A DNA stretch of 33,104 nucleotides from Planctomycetota bacterium (GTDB lineage: Bacteria; Planctomycetota; PLA2; JAEUHO01), in the NCBI GenBank assembly GCA_029259795.1, contig JAJDEM010000190.1, forward strand, positions 1 through 33,104. Direction: 5' to 3'. Positions 20,401 through 28,100 of this stretch are shown piece after piece. Position 1 is the stretch's first letter. The number at the start of each line of letters is the position of its first letter. The translations under genes and the position numbers were made by a program. The notes below the pieces were generated by a model. The model was not told the origin of the DNA. It saw only the letters and a program-made list of their open reading frames with translations, and ran no database searches.

Positions 20401-20658
20401 GTGATCAAGGAGGTCCTCGAGACCCGACGTCGCGCGATACGCCACCAACCGAGCCCCACGCGGGTCGACCCGCGCACGAGACGCCTGCTCAAGCTCACGC
20501 ACGAACGCTGGCAGTCGGCCGGCACGCTCGCGCGCGCCCTGGGTGTGTCTACGCGCACCGTGAATCGCGACCTCGCCCGCTTGCTCGAGTCCGGACTGGT
20601 CGAGCACCACGGCGAAGCCCGCGCGCGACGGTATCGGGCGTGTCGCGATTCGTCGTGA
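17488..20658 (+). CDS. Sigma-54-dependent transcriptional activator with a long N-terminal region and a winged-helix-like end
   Basis: The protein has 1056 residues. The central AAA+ domain (about 735-975) carries Walker A GETGTGKE (764-771), the sigma-54 contact loop GAYTGA (811-816; the common form is GAFTGA), Walker B GTLFLDEVGD, the arginine-finger region FREDLYHRL and GWPGNVREL. This is the machinery that opens sigma-54 promoters. The C-terminus (about 1000-1050) is not a Fis-type helix. It reads SAGTLARALGVSTRTVNRDL and a wing-like GEARARRYR, as in DeoR/MarR-style winged helices. Residues 1-600 are helical and Arg/Ala-rich, and about 615-720 may be a degenerate GAF domain. There is no receiver domain, so control by phospho-transfer would need another route. 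No Shine-Dalgarno site precedes ATG 17488; ATG 17494 is equally possible. Confidence 0.93.
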   Translation: MSMRSVRPLLIVRVDVERAARRTRCDGARWLIAAQELATTGPRAALELRRMRVRGRATPTLVAVAADPACARSRLALAALLLECDATPATRRLLAQLATSSPSIGAAGPRRVSELLVTERRLDAYHRLAVIATRRPSERTAGAALGLLVSHAPTSRTERVAFNRAAQAIALSLRTVSGQGPDAGTVSALSRAFAAGDAAPVDSCRALLRAVPQAHREFAGALLAVIAVRSHLRGSVSDRVRSRALARAELRSRVVHLGMAAAVARCLRRATAAPPTAGASARQRWRALRTAALGRLTRTYWRLLAHLAVERHEAGALSLSRAQECMQLLASARSGESVTSAAARLFWPKLPAGERPAARQAEVKRARLLDRLWQNDFRPSVRAACRDTPRLAELLRHLSLGVLAEPGARRPTDLFHVLPGSPTFRTTLFRTKPTDVPRQEPGTLGSRLDASDSLCARIHSGQPVAPEELRHLLRWCGAEEPWSHTLITAMLLSDAFLARGLVQEAALALEKALDAERGLRRLALRHAPASLPAELAAYRMCCLRVLASFEPPIPATKQPLRTLRAICRAQTERRRPAPRETIDALDAVITAGQSAPAQELQSRVVEQLARMLGGRVLFHYSRGAYRQREAQSIHTLSSWSLRRLLRTTEVRAHRVAARPEFWRPEQRRPRGVLVFPVGAGVAAIARSNPLKPRDVDAARTILRFLAAQQGARPASTENTSTAEAPATPRQPPVRGLIGSSPAWGRVLESIWRLGPTPCSVVLHGETGTGKELVARALHRTSARTGHPFVAVNCAAIHPETMLAELFGHIRGAYTGALKPREGLVRSAHRGTLFLDEVGDMPAAMQVALLRTLQERSVRPVGGTRDLPADVRVIAATHQDLGRAVAEGRFREDLYHRLNVMEIELPPLRERLEDIPALAAHFLHQEEGPRRTLPNTALAALARYGWPGNVRELANVIQASALLSQGPAVEAAVIKEVLETRRRAIRHQPSPTRVDPRTRRLLKLTHERWQSAGTLARALGVSTRTVNRDLARLLESGLVEHHGEARARRYRACRDSS

Positions 20659-20837
20659 TGGGGCGCTCTGCACCCCAAGGCCGGGTACCCCGCTGCGAGC
20701 AGCGCACGTGTCGGACACCGCAGAGTCCCGGCACGCAACGTGCGCTGGATAGAGCGGCGCCCGCGCGGCCCGGCCGACGACCCCTGGGTCCGGACCACTC
20801 CCTTGCCGCGGCCGCGGGGCGCGCATGGCCGCGTGCG

Positions 20838-21797
20838 TTACTCGGCGCCGTGCGGCAGCGGGTCGTCGGGCAACTCCTCGATCTGTCGTGAGCGCCGACG
20901 GCGAAACACGAAGAAAGCGAAGAAGCTGAAGAGGGCCGCCACGAACAGGAGCGTCCCCTGGAAGTCGCGCCAGATGAGGTGGAACCACGGGTCGGCGCGC
21001 TCCTTCACATCCACCTGCCACGCTGCGAGCCAATGGCTCAAGGTCGAGCCGGTATGGGCAAACACGACCTTCTCGAAGGGGGTACCTCCTGCGGTGCCCC
21101 CTTCGGCGCCGCGGCCATCGGCCAGGTCCTTCAGGATCCGCTGGAAGACGTCGGCACCGTGCGTCCGGCGGAAGTAGCGAACGAACGACAGGCCCTGCTT
21201 GTAGGCCAGCGACGCGTCTTCAGCGCGTTTCGGCCAGTGGCGGGTGATGGTCTCGAAGTCGAGCAACCAGCCAAACCGCGCCGCAAAGTCGAGCTTGGCT
21301 CCGGACTCGATGGTGACCCCCCCGCCGATGTCCTCCGCGAGCCCTTCCTCAAGCCAGAGCGGGAGTGCGCGTGTTCGCAGGCGGGCCCGGCGACTCCACG
21401 CCAGGTGCACCCACTCGTGCCGGAGCGTCGTGACCATGGGGTTTAGAGGAGACTGATCAACGAGGTCCGCCCGAATCACGATGCGTGATCGGGAGCCCTG
21501 ACACACGCCGGCCGCCCACGGGGGGATCGCGGCGCCCGTCTCCTCACGGATGCGCTCGAGGCCACGGACGAACACGATCTCTGCGCGCCCCTCGGGGAAG
21601 GGAAAGCCCAACGCCGCCGCGACCTGCTGGGCGACCTGCGGTAGCTGGCGCGCGGCGAGTCCGCCCATGCCGCCGAGTCCCTCGTCCCAGCGAACGCGGT
21701 GGCCAGCGGGCGTTGTCACTTCCCCCGCCACCGCAGCGGGGGCGGCGCAGGCGAGGACGACCACGGCTGTCAGGAGGAGGTAGATCGCAAGACGCAA
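20838..21797 (-). CDS. Membrane-anchored HExxH metallopeptidase-like protein
   Basis: With the TTG at 21797 as start, the product has 319 residues. A signal peptide (residues 1-24, core AIYLLLTAVVVLACAA) leads to an extracytoplasmic domain with the zinc motif HEWVH (H127, E128, H131). A downstream PLWLEEGLAED provides the glutamate third ligand of gluzincins. A transmembrane helix near the C-terminus (TLLFVAALFSFFAFFVF) is followed by an Arg-rich cytoplasmic tail. This is the plan of the 'peptidase MA-like' families found in several phyla; substrate is unknown. The frame is open up to a GTG at 21914, but those 39 extra residues are Ser/Arg/Cys-rich and would bury the signal peptide. TACGAT lies 8 bases before the TTG, hinting at a leaderless start. 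Start position is the main uncertainty. Confidence 0.82.
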   Translation of the reverse strand: MRLAIYLLLTAVVVLACAAPAAVAGEVTTPAGHRVRWDEGLGGMGGLAARQLPQVAQQVAAALGFPFPEGRAEIVFVRGLERIREETGAAIPPWAAGVCQGSRSRIVIRADLVDQSPLNPMVTTLRHEWVHLAWSRRARLRTRALPLWLEEGLAEDIGGGVTIESGAKLDFAARFGWLLDFETITRHWPKRAEDASLAYKQGLSFVRYFRRTHGADVFQRILKDLADGRGAEGGTAGGTPFEKVVFAHTGSTLSHWLAAWQVDVKERADPWFHLIWRDFQGTLLFVAALFSFFAFFVFRRRRSRQIEELPDDPLPHGAE

Positions 21798-22125
21798 GGC
21801 GCGGCATCGTAGACCGCAGCCGAAGGAGGCCGATGACCAATCGTCGCAACGTGCGAATGGCCCCGATGACGAGAAAGATGAACGCTCCCGGCCGCGCGGC
21901 GCACGGGGCTCCACGGCTAACCATCGCCACGAAAACGACTTACGTCAATCTCATCTGACGGCACCCGCTTGGGCACAGCGCGTGTGTATGGAAGAGCCTC
22001 CTGAATGACGCGGACGAGGCTTGGGAGCCTCCCCGCAATCGGCCGGAGTCGTATACCGAGGGTGACCGAGAGTGGGAGCGAGGCGAGGCGGCATGCCTCG
22101 CCTCGCATCTTTTTTGGCCCTCGGG
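21798..22125. other. Gap between uspA and the metallopeptidase gene
   Basis: About 330 bases lie between the end of uspA and the chosen start of the peptidase gene, both on the minus strand. If the peptidase starts at GTG 21914 the gap is 211 bases. The only strong signal is a plus-strand intrinsic terminator at 22078-22115. A weak minus-strand -35 (TTGACG, read from 21948 to 21943) may serve the peptidase gene. A short plus-strand frame from 22004 runs through the terminator and is not credible as a gene. Confidence 0.5.
22078..22115 (+). terminator. Intrinsic terminator on the plus strand, without an upstream gene
   Basis: GCGAGGCGAGG (22078-22088) pairs perfectly with CCTCGCCTCGC (22096-22106) around a 7-base loop and is followed by ATC and six T residues (22110-22115). 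This is the best canonical Rho-independent terminator in the window. It works only for transcripts moving left to right, yet both flanking genes are on the minus strand. On the minus strand the stem is preceded, not followed, by the homopolymer, so it cannot be uspA's ordinary terminator. Confidence 0.8.
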
Positions 22126-22557
22126 CTACGTGCGGACGGTGAGCACGGCGCAAGGCGCCTTGCGGATGACGCGCTCCGTCACGCTGCCGATCAGCAGGTG
22201 GTCGAGCTTCGACCGTCCGTGCGTACCCATCACGACAAGATCCGGCTCGAGCTCTCGAATGACATCGAGTATCGAAGTGGCCGGCTTGCCCTCGCGCACC
22301 AGCGCACGGACGTCGTGCTCCGGGTGTGCGGCCGTGATCTCGGCCAAGCGGGCTCCCGCCAGCTCCTTGATCTTGTCGACGTCCTTGCGATGCGGGTAGA
22401 TGCCGAACGTTCCACCCGTCACGGCGGGCAAGTACTCGACGACATGCAGGACCGTCGCCACACCGTCCGCAGCGAGCACGCCCAAGGCCGTCTCCAGGAC
22501 TCCAGGGGAGTCCTCCGAGAAGTCCACAGGGACGAGGATGTTCTTGAAGCCCTGCAC
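22126..22557 (-). CDS. uspA: Universal stress protein (UspA family)
   Basis: This 143-residue single-domain protein begins NILVPVDFSEDS, the usual first strand and nucleotide-binding Asp of the family. It ends with the ATP-binding signature GTHGRSKLDHLLIGSVTE (G-2x-G-9x-G-S) and APCAVLTVR. It is therefore likely of the ATP-binding type. UspA proteins are cytoplasmic stress-response factors whose exact action varies. The start is a GTG at 22557 with GGAGG very close, about 5 bases upstream. The gene lies 45 bases downstream of scpA-fmt on the same strand and is probably cotranscribed with it. Nothing in the sequence shows what stress it serves. Confidence 0.93.
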   Translation of the reverse strand: MQGFKNILVPVDFSEDSPGVLETALGVLAADGVATVLHVVEYLPAVTGGTFGIYPHRKDVDKIKELAGARLAEITAAHPEHDVRALVREGKPATSILDVIRELEPDLVVMGTHGRSKLDHLLIGSVTERVIRKAPCAVLTVRT

Positions 22558-22602
22558 AGACCCTCCGCCGACCAGCCTACCCCATGACGCCGCTCGGATG
22601 GG

Positions 22603-24417
22603 CTACCGGGAGGCGACAGCCGCCTTGGGCGCCACAAACCGATCCCCGGCGACGATGCGCCGGGCGTTGAGGAAGTCCTTGACGGCCATCTCGCGGCCGC
22701 CGGAGGGCCGAACGCGCAGCACGCGGAGCACTCCTTCCGCGCACGCCACATCGATCCCCGCCTTCTCGACGGCGAGCACGGTCCCCGGCACGACCGCCAC
22801 CGGCTGCCCCGCTTCGTCCAGGGGGGCGGCGGGTGACTCTTCGGCCGAGAGGCACTGGGTGGCAAGCAGCAAGAGCGGCAACGGGTCGTGCTTGACCTTC
22901 GGCTGCCAGGCCGTCTGCGCCCCGGGCCACGGGCTGACCGAGCGGATCTGGTTGCGCACACTCAGCGCCGGCTGGTTCCAATCAATGACGCCATCCGCCT
23001 TGGAGAGGCGACCGACGTAGGTGGAAGCCTCGTGATCCTGCTCGACCAGCTCGAGCTTGCCCGCGAGATACGGGCCGACCAGCCGCACGATGAGGTCTGC
23101 TGCGGCCTCGGCCAGGCGCGCCGTCACGACCTCCGTCGTGTCGTCAGGGCCGATGGGAACCGTTCGATGGCCCAGCATGGGCCCGCGATCCATCTCCGCA
23201 TCCATCTTGAAGATGGTCACGCCGGTCTCGGTCAGTCCGTCGCGAATCGCGGCGGCCACGGGGCTCGCTCCGCGATAGGCCGGCAGGAGGCTCGTGTGCA
23301 GATTGAGGCACCCATGCTTGGGCGTCTCGAGGATGCCGCTGCCGAGCTTCTGTCCAAAGCCGGCTGTGATGATCAAGTCGGGTTCGCAGTGCGTGATCTC
23401 GTCTCGTGACGCGCGACCGTTGACGTCGTTGGTGCGATGCAACGGAAGCTGCAGCACCTCGGCCTCGCGCGCCAGGGCGACCTGCTGCATGCGACGCCCG
23501 CGTCCGGCGCGGCGCGGCGGCGGCGTGACGATCAGCCGCGGCGGAAAGCCCGCGCCGACCAAGCTGCGCAGCGCCGGCACGGCAAACTCGGGCGAGCCCA
23601 TGTAGACGATCTTCGGACCCGAGTACGCCTCCTCCTCGAGTTCGATGTCATCGATGAGGTGCGCCGCCGCGTCCGGGTTGTCGCTGTCGGTCAACGCGAG
23701 GGCTTCCTCGCGAATCTGGATCGTGATGTCGCCCAGGCCGTCTTGCAGGACCCGGATCTTCCCGATCTTCATCAACTCCAACAGCGCGAGGAAGGCGCCG
23801 ATCACCGTCGTGCGATCGGGCGACGCGCCGAGCAGCGCACGGAAGCCCGTGCTTCCGCCGAGACGCGTGAGCTGATCGAAGATCTGGCCGACGAAGTGCG
23901 TGATCGGCAGGCGCTCCTTCGCCATGTGCACCGCGGTGTCGCCACCCGTTTCCTTCAGGAGGCGACCGAACGCTGAGACCAGCCCGTAGAGATCGAGCTC
24001 GACGAGCTCGTCCTCCGCGTGCACGGGGGCCTTGGGCTTGCGCAGCTTGATGGGCGTCTTGTCCTTCTGGAGATCCCAGCGCGCGGCAAGCTCGGCGGAG
24101 ACCCCCTTGAAGCGGCGGTACTCCAAGAGCTGACGCACGAGGTCGAGCCGAGGATCGATCTCCTCGAGATCCACGGGGTCGTCCCGGGGCAGGAGGGCTC
24201 GGCTCTTGAGCACCAGCAGCTGACTCGCCATGACGAGAAACTCGCCCGCCTGGTCCACGTCGAGACTCTGGACCTCGGCGCGGCAAATCTCGAGGAATCG
24301 ATCGGCAATCCGCGAGATCGAGATCTCGTAGATGTCGACTTCTTCCTGCTGGACGAGGTAGAGCAGCAGATCGAGCGGGCCCTCAAAGCTCGACAGACTG
24401 ACGCGGAGATCCTTCAT
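22603..24417 (-). CDS. ScpA-Fmt fusion: condensin kleisin subunit joined to methionyl-tRNA formyltransferase
   Basis: One uninterrupted frame encodes 604 residues. Residues 1-262 are ScpA, the kleisin of the SMC condensin, with the typical start LSSFEGPLDLLLYLVQQEEV, the EYRRFK-like helix and the C-terminal winged helix (FLALLELMKIGKIRVLQD). Residues 268-604 are Fmt, which formylates Met-tRNAi: KIVYMGSPEFAVPAL, active-site N372 and H374 in NLHTSLLPAYRGA, D410 in EMDRG, and the C-terminal tRNA-binding part (SKADGVIDWNQPA, SPWPGAQTAW). Both halves look complete; E. coli Fmt has 315 residues. Only a short acidic linker (DDIELEEEAYSG) lies between, with no ATG, GTG or TTG codon just before KIVYMG, so a separate Fmt start is not evident. 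I chose the ATG at 24417; a TTG at 24453 is possible. Neither has a clear ribosome site. Confidence 0.93.
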   Translation of the reverse strand: MKDLRVSLSSFEGPLDLLLYLVQQEEVDIYEISISRIADRFLEICRAEVQSLDVDQAGEFLVMASQLLVLKSRALLPRDDPVDLEEIDPRLDLVRQLLEYRRFKGVSAELAARWDLQKDKTPIKLRKPKAPVHAEDELVELDLYGLVSAFGRLLKETGGDTAVHMAKERLPITHFVGQIFDQLTRLGGSTGFRALLGASPDRTTVIGAFLALLELMKIGKIRVLQDGLGDITIQIREEALALTDSDNPDAAAHLIDDIELEEEAYSGPKIVYMGSPEFAVPALRSLVGAGFPPRLIVTPPPRRAGRGRRMQQVALAREAEVLQLPLHRTNDVNGRASRDEITHCEPDLIITAGFGQKLGSGILETPKHGCLNLHTSLLPAYRGASPVAAAIRDGLTETGVTIFKMDAEMDRGPMLGHRTVPIGPDDTTEVVTARLAEAAADLIVRLVGPYLAGKLELVEQDHEASTYVGRLSKADGVIDWNQPALSVRNQIRSVSPWPGAQTAWQPKVKHDPLPLLLLATQCLSAEESPAAPLDEAGQPVAVVPGTVLAVEKAGIDVACAEGVLRVLRVRPSGGREMAVKDFLNARRIVAGDRFVAPKAAVASR

Positions 24418-24567
24418 GCTGCCCGTGATTCCCTGCAAGTCTTTTTTAGACAAGTGGTTAGGTCGATCTTTTGGAGTTCCGGTTCGTCACACACGCTGGC
24501 AGGATCCTACCGCATGAAGCCCCCGGTCCACCCACAGCACAGGAGGGGCGTCCGCGCGCCGAATTCG

Positions 24568-24573
24568 TAGAAT
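24568..24573 (+). promoter_or_regulatory. Candidate -10 element before kdsC
   Basis: TAGAAT matches five of six bases of the -10 consensus and would start transcription about 20 bases before the kdsC start. No acceptable -35 lies 16-18 bases upstream. It is in the 182-base divergent gap shared with scpA-fmt. Confidence 0.35.
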
Positions 24574-24599
24574 AGCCCCGCCGCCTCGGAGTTCCGATC

Positions 24600-25133
24600 T
24601 TGGCCACCGTCCCCACCCCCATCCGACTGTTTGCCATGGACGTCGATGGCACCTTGACCGACGGCGTGCTCGTGTACGCCGCGGACGGGAGCGAACGGAA
24701 GGCCTTCCACGCGCGGGACGGCCAGGGGATCAAGCTGCTCGCCCCCCAAGGCATCGTGCCCGCGATCATCAGCGGCCGGGCGTCTGAGCCGACGACGCGC
24801 CGAGCCGCCGAGCTCGGCATCGCCCACGTGCACCAGGCCGAGGGCGACAAGGCGGGGCGCTTGCTGGCGCTCTGCGCCGAGCTCGGGCTCGCGCCCGAGG
24901 AGACTGCCTTCATCGGCGATGACCTCAGCGACATCGGAGCCATGCGCATCGCGGGCTGGTCAGCGGCGCCGGCGGATGCCGCGGCCCAGACGCGCGCGGC
25001 GGCTACATACGTCACGGAAGCCCGAGGCGGCCACGGCGCGGTGCGCGAGGCCATCGAGGCCCTGCTCCGCCGCGAGGGTCACTGGGAGGCCGCTCTCGCC
25101 TCGTGCGAGCCCAAGACGGAGGACGCCTCATGA
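24600..25133 (+). CDS. kdsC: KDO-8-phosphate phosphatase (HAD family, KdsC-like)
   Basis: The 177-residue protein is a C0-type HAD phosphatase with the normal KdsC length. Motif I is FAMDVDGTLTDG (nucleophile and acid Asp), motif II is IISGR, the Lys of motif III lies in AEGDKAGRL, and motif IV is IGDDLSDIGAM. KdsC frees KDO from KDO-8-phosphate for the inner core of lipopolysaccharide in the cytoplasm; close relatives act on other 2-keto-sugar phosphates. The next gene, LptC/LptA-like, supports the lipopolysaccharide role, since kdsC-lptC is a widespread pair. The start is TTG at 24600 with GGAG 8 bases upstream (24588-24591). The first ATG in frame would remove the opening strand before the DxD motif. 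Its TGA overlaps the following ATG (25130-25133). Confidence 0.92.
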   Translation: MATVPTPIRLFAMDVDGTLTDGVLVYAADGSERKAFHARDGQGIKLLAPQGIVPAIISGRASEPTTRRAAELGIAHVHQAEGDKAGRLLALCAELGLAPEETAFIGDDLSDIGAMRIAGWSAAPADAAAQTRAAATYVTEARGGHGAVREAIEALLRREGHWEAALASCEPKTEDAS

Positions 25134-28100
25134 AGCGCGTCTTGCTCTGCCTTCTCTTTGCCGGTCTCGGCGTCGCCGCCCTCACTCACCTGGCCGGCGG
25201 GCTGCGCGGCGATGCGCTGCCCGAGCGCGAGGCCAAGCTCCCGCGCGGCAAGCCCAGACCTGGCGGCCTGCCCACGATCTCACCCGGCGGCCCGATCGAC
25301 ATCGAGCGCGCCAGCGTCATTACCCAGATGGCTCCGCCCACGCGCATCACCTGGAAGGACCGCCTCTCCGACGAGACGATCACGATCGAGAACTTCCAGC
25401 CGTGGCGCTGCCTCGCAGAGCAGGTCGAGCCGCTGCTCATCCCCGGCGGCGGCGGCCAGGGCGCGCTCTTGACGCGCGTCGTCTTCGAGGTCTACCGCGA
25501 GCCGGACTCCCGCGCCGAAGCCCTCGCCCTGCGGGACGGCAAGGGCGACCAGCGCTACGCAACCCTGCTCCACCAACGCTTCGAAGCCGACGAGGCGCGC
25601 GTGTTCGGACGCCTGGGGCAGGCGATGGCTTCCAAGCGCTCAGGCAACGCGGCCGAGCGGGCCCTCGGCGACACGCGGCTCGAGCTGGCCCGCAACATCG
25701 TGATCCACGACCACGGCCAGGGCATCGTGATTCGTGGCACCGAAGCAACGCGCCTGACCGTCTACCCCGAGCGTGACCACGCCAAGGGCAGCGGCCCGTT
25801 CCTCCTCACCCACGAAGCGCTGACGCTCCGCGGCTCGGGGCTCGTCATGGACCGCGATCAAGAGCGGGGGTTCGGACGCATCGAGATCCGCCAGAACCCC
25901 GATCTTCGCATTACCGCCTCGGGCAAGCGCAAGGACGGTCGCCCACTCTTCGACTTCGGCGAAGGCGGCTTCCGGCCGACGACCGTCACCTCCGAGGGCA
26001 GCGCGGTCCTCGAGCGCCAAGCGAGCCGGCGCGAGACCGTCATGACGATCCGCTTCCGCGATCACGTCCACGCCGCGCAGCAAGGCGGACGCACGCTGGA
26101 TGCGGGCCGCGCGACCATCGTGGCACTCCGCGGCAGCGGCCCCCGCCTCGATACGGGAGGCTGGAAGCTTCGCAGCTTCCACGCGGGCAAGGGCGTAAGC
26201 ATTCGCTACCCAGGGCTCACTCGGAAGGGCGAGACCTACCTGGCCACGGTCGACGCCAGGCGGCTGCTCTACGACGTGCCGGAAGCCGGCACGGAGGCCA
26301 CAACGGTGTTCGAGGAACGCGTGCGCATCGAGATGCGCGGCGAAGTCGCCATCCTCGGTCCCAACGGAAGGTTGGTTGCGACCTGCACGGACCGCGCCTC
26401 CATCGGCCCGCTCCCCTCGACGGCATCGGACGGTGGACTCGAACGCTCGCTTCTCCAACTGATCGCCTTGCGTGGATCCGCGCGGATCGAGCGGCACGTG
26501 GCGGATGAGAGCGTACGCAAGGACCGTCTCGACGCGGACGCGATCGACCTCGTGGTGTGGCCGCGCAAGGAGGGTCCGAGCAAGGCGTCGCAGCAGACGC
26601 GCATGACGGCCATCCACTTCACCGCCGTCGGCAATGTGCACCTCGACAGCGCGCGCGTCGAGGGCGACACCACGCGCATCGTCGCCGAGGACCTGCATCT
26701 GCCCCGCCCGCATGTCCGTGCCGGCGGCGAAGGCACGCGCTTCACCTTCCGCCGCCTCGCGCGCAACCAGGGGCTCTTGGGCCCTGACGGCAAGGTGGAC
26801 CCCCGGACGAGCCGGGGCGGGGCGAGAGACCCTGCGCCGGAGAAGGGCTCCTGGACGCTCAACCGCGTCGTCGCGCGCGGTAGCGTCGATGTCGCCACGA
26901 CGCTCGGCGGGCCGTCACTGGGCATCCCTGCCCACCTCGAAGGCGACGAGCTCACCTACGATGGACTCAGCCAGCTTGCGCGCGTGCGCTCCTTCAAGGG
27001 CAGCGGCGAGCTGGTACGGCTGGCTTGGAGCGCCACCCAGAACAAGACGAACCAGGTGGAAACACGCGACCTCTCGTTCGATCGCGTAGCCGGGCGCGTG
27101 TCCGCCAAGGGGGGCGTCGACGGCGTCTTCTACCTCACGCGCGGCAAGAACCAGCGCTCGTTCGCGATGGGCGGCACCCGCGATATCGGCCCGAACATGG
27201 ACGGCGCAGAACTCACCATCCGCACCGACGAGAGTGTGGACATGTCGGTCGTGCGGGCGAACGACGGCGAGGGTTTCGAGCCGGGCGCCGAGCAGCTCAT
27301 TCGCATCGTAGGGCCCGTGACGACCGAGCTGCGCGCCAGCAGCCGGACGGTCGATCGGATGCGGTCGCAATCGCTCGAGGTCGCGCTCAGCTTCCGCCTC
27401 CCCGACGAGCAGAGGCCGCAGGACACAAGCGTCCCGTTCACGCGCGCCAGTGGCGGCGCAGGCAGCGCCGAGACCACACCCGGAGCGCCGCCGGCGAGCC
27501 CCGGCACGGTCGAGCGCATCGATGTGACGGCAGGCACCGTCCGCATCGATCTCGCAAACGGGGAGGCGCGTCACCTCGAAGCGACCGGTGGCGTCGACCT
27601 GAAGGGCCGCGAGGGGCATGTCACAGGCGACCGGCTCACCTACGACGCGGAGCGTCGACGCATCGAAGTCTTCGCAGGCACGACGCCTGCACGCGCGCTG
27701 CTCGGCCTGCAGAAGCAGAGCAGCGAGGTGCAGGCCCACCGTATGGTCGTCGACATGAGCGATGGGCGCATTACGCGCCTGGAAGCGCACGCCCCGCCGG
27801 GTCGTACGAGCGACATCCACCTCCACCGCGACGTCAAGGGCAAGCCCGGCGACGTCGAGTGGTACGAGCTCACATACCAGGATCGAATCGTCATGACGGA
27901 CGCGCAGCTCGTCACGCAGCGTGTGCGGGTCGTGCGGCGGGTCCGCAAGGCAGGCTCGGCGCAGTTCGGCGAGCCCGCCGTGCTGCGCACCCCGCGGCTC
28001 GTGGCTACCGGCCGCCAGATGCTGGCCAACGACGAGGCCGTCCGCCACATCGCAAGCATCCAAGCCATCGAGCTCGGCACGGGGCCGGGTAGCGAGGTGA

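Noticed and set aside
20659-20837. Terminator in the gap between the sigma-54 activator and the metallopeptidase gene
   Set aside because: Only short imperfect GC-rich stems and no T-run; nothing stands out from composition.
22004-22144. Small plus-strand gene running through the terminator stem
   Set aside because: No ribosome site, Arg-rich product, and it reads through the hairpin into the uspA coding region.
23600-23620. Frameshift or hidden start that would separate scpA and fmt
   Set aside because: The frame continues without a stop and the codons just before the Fmt motif include no ATG, GTG or TTG; both sides keep family-like sequence up to the acidic linker.
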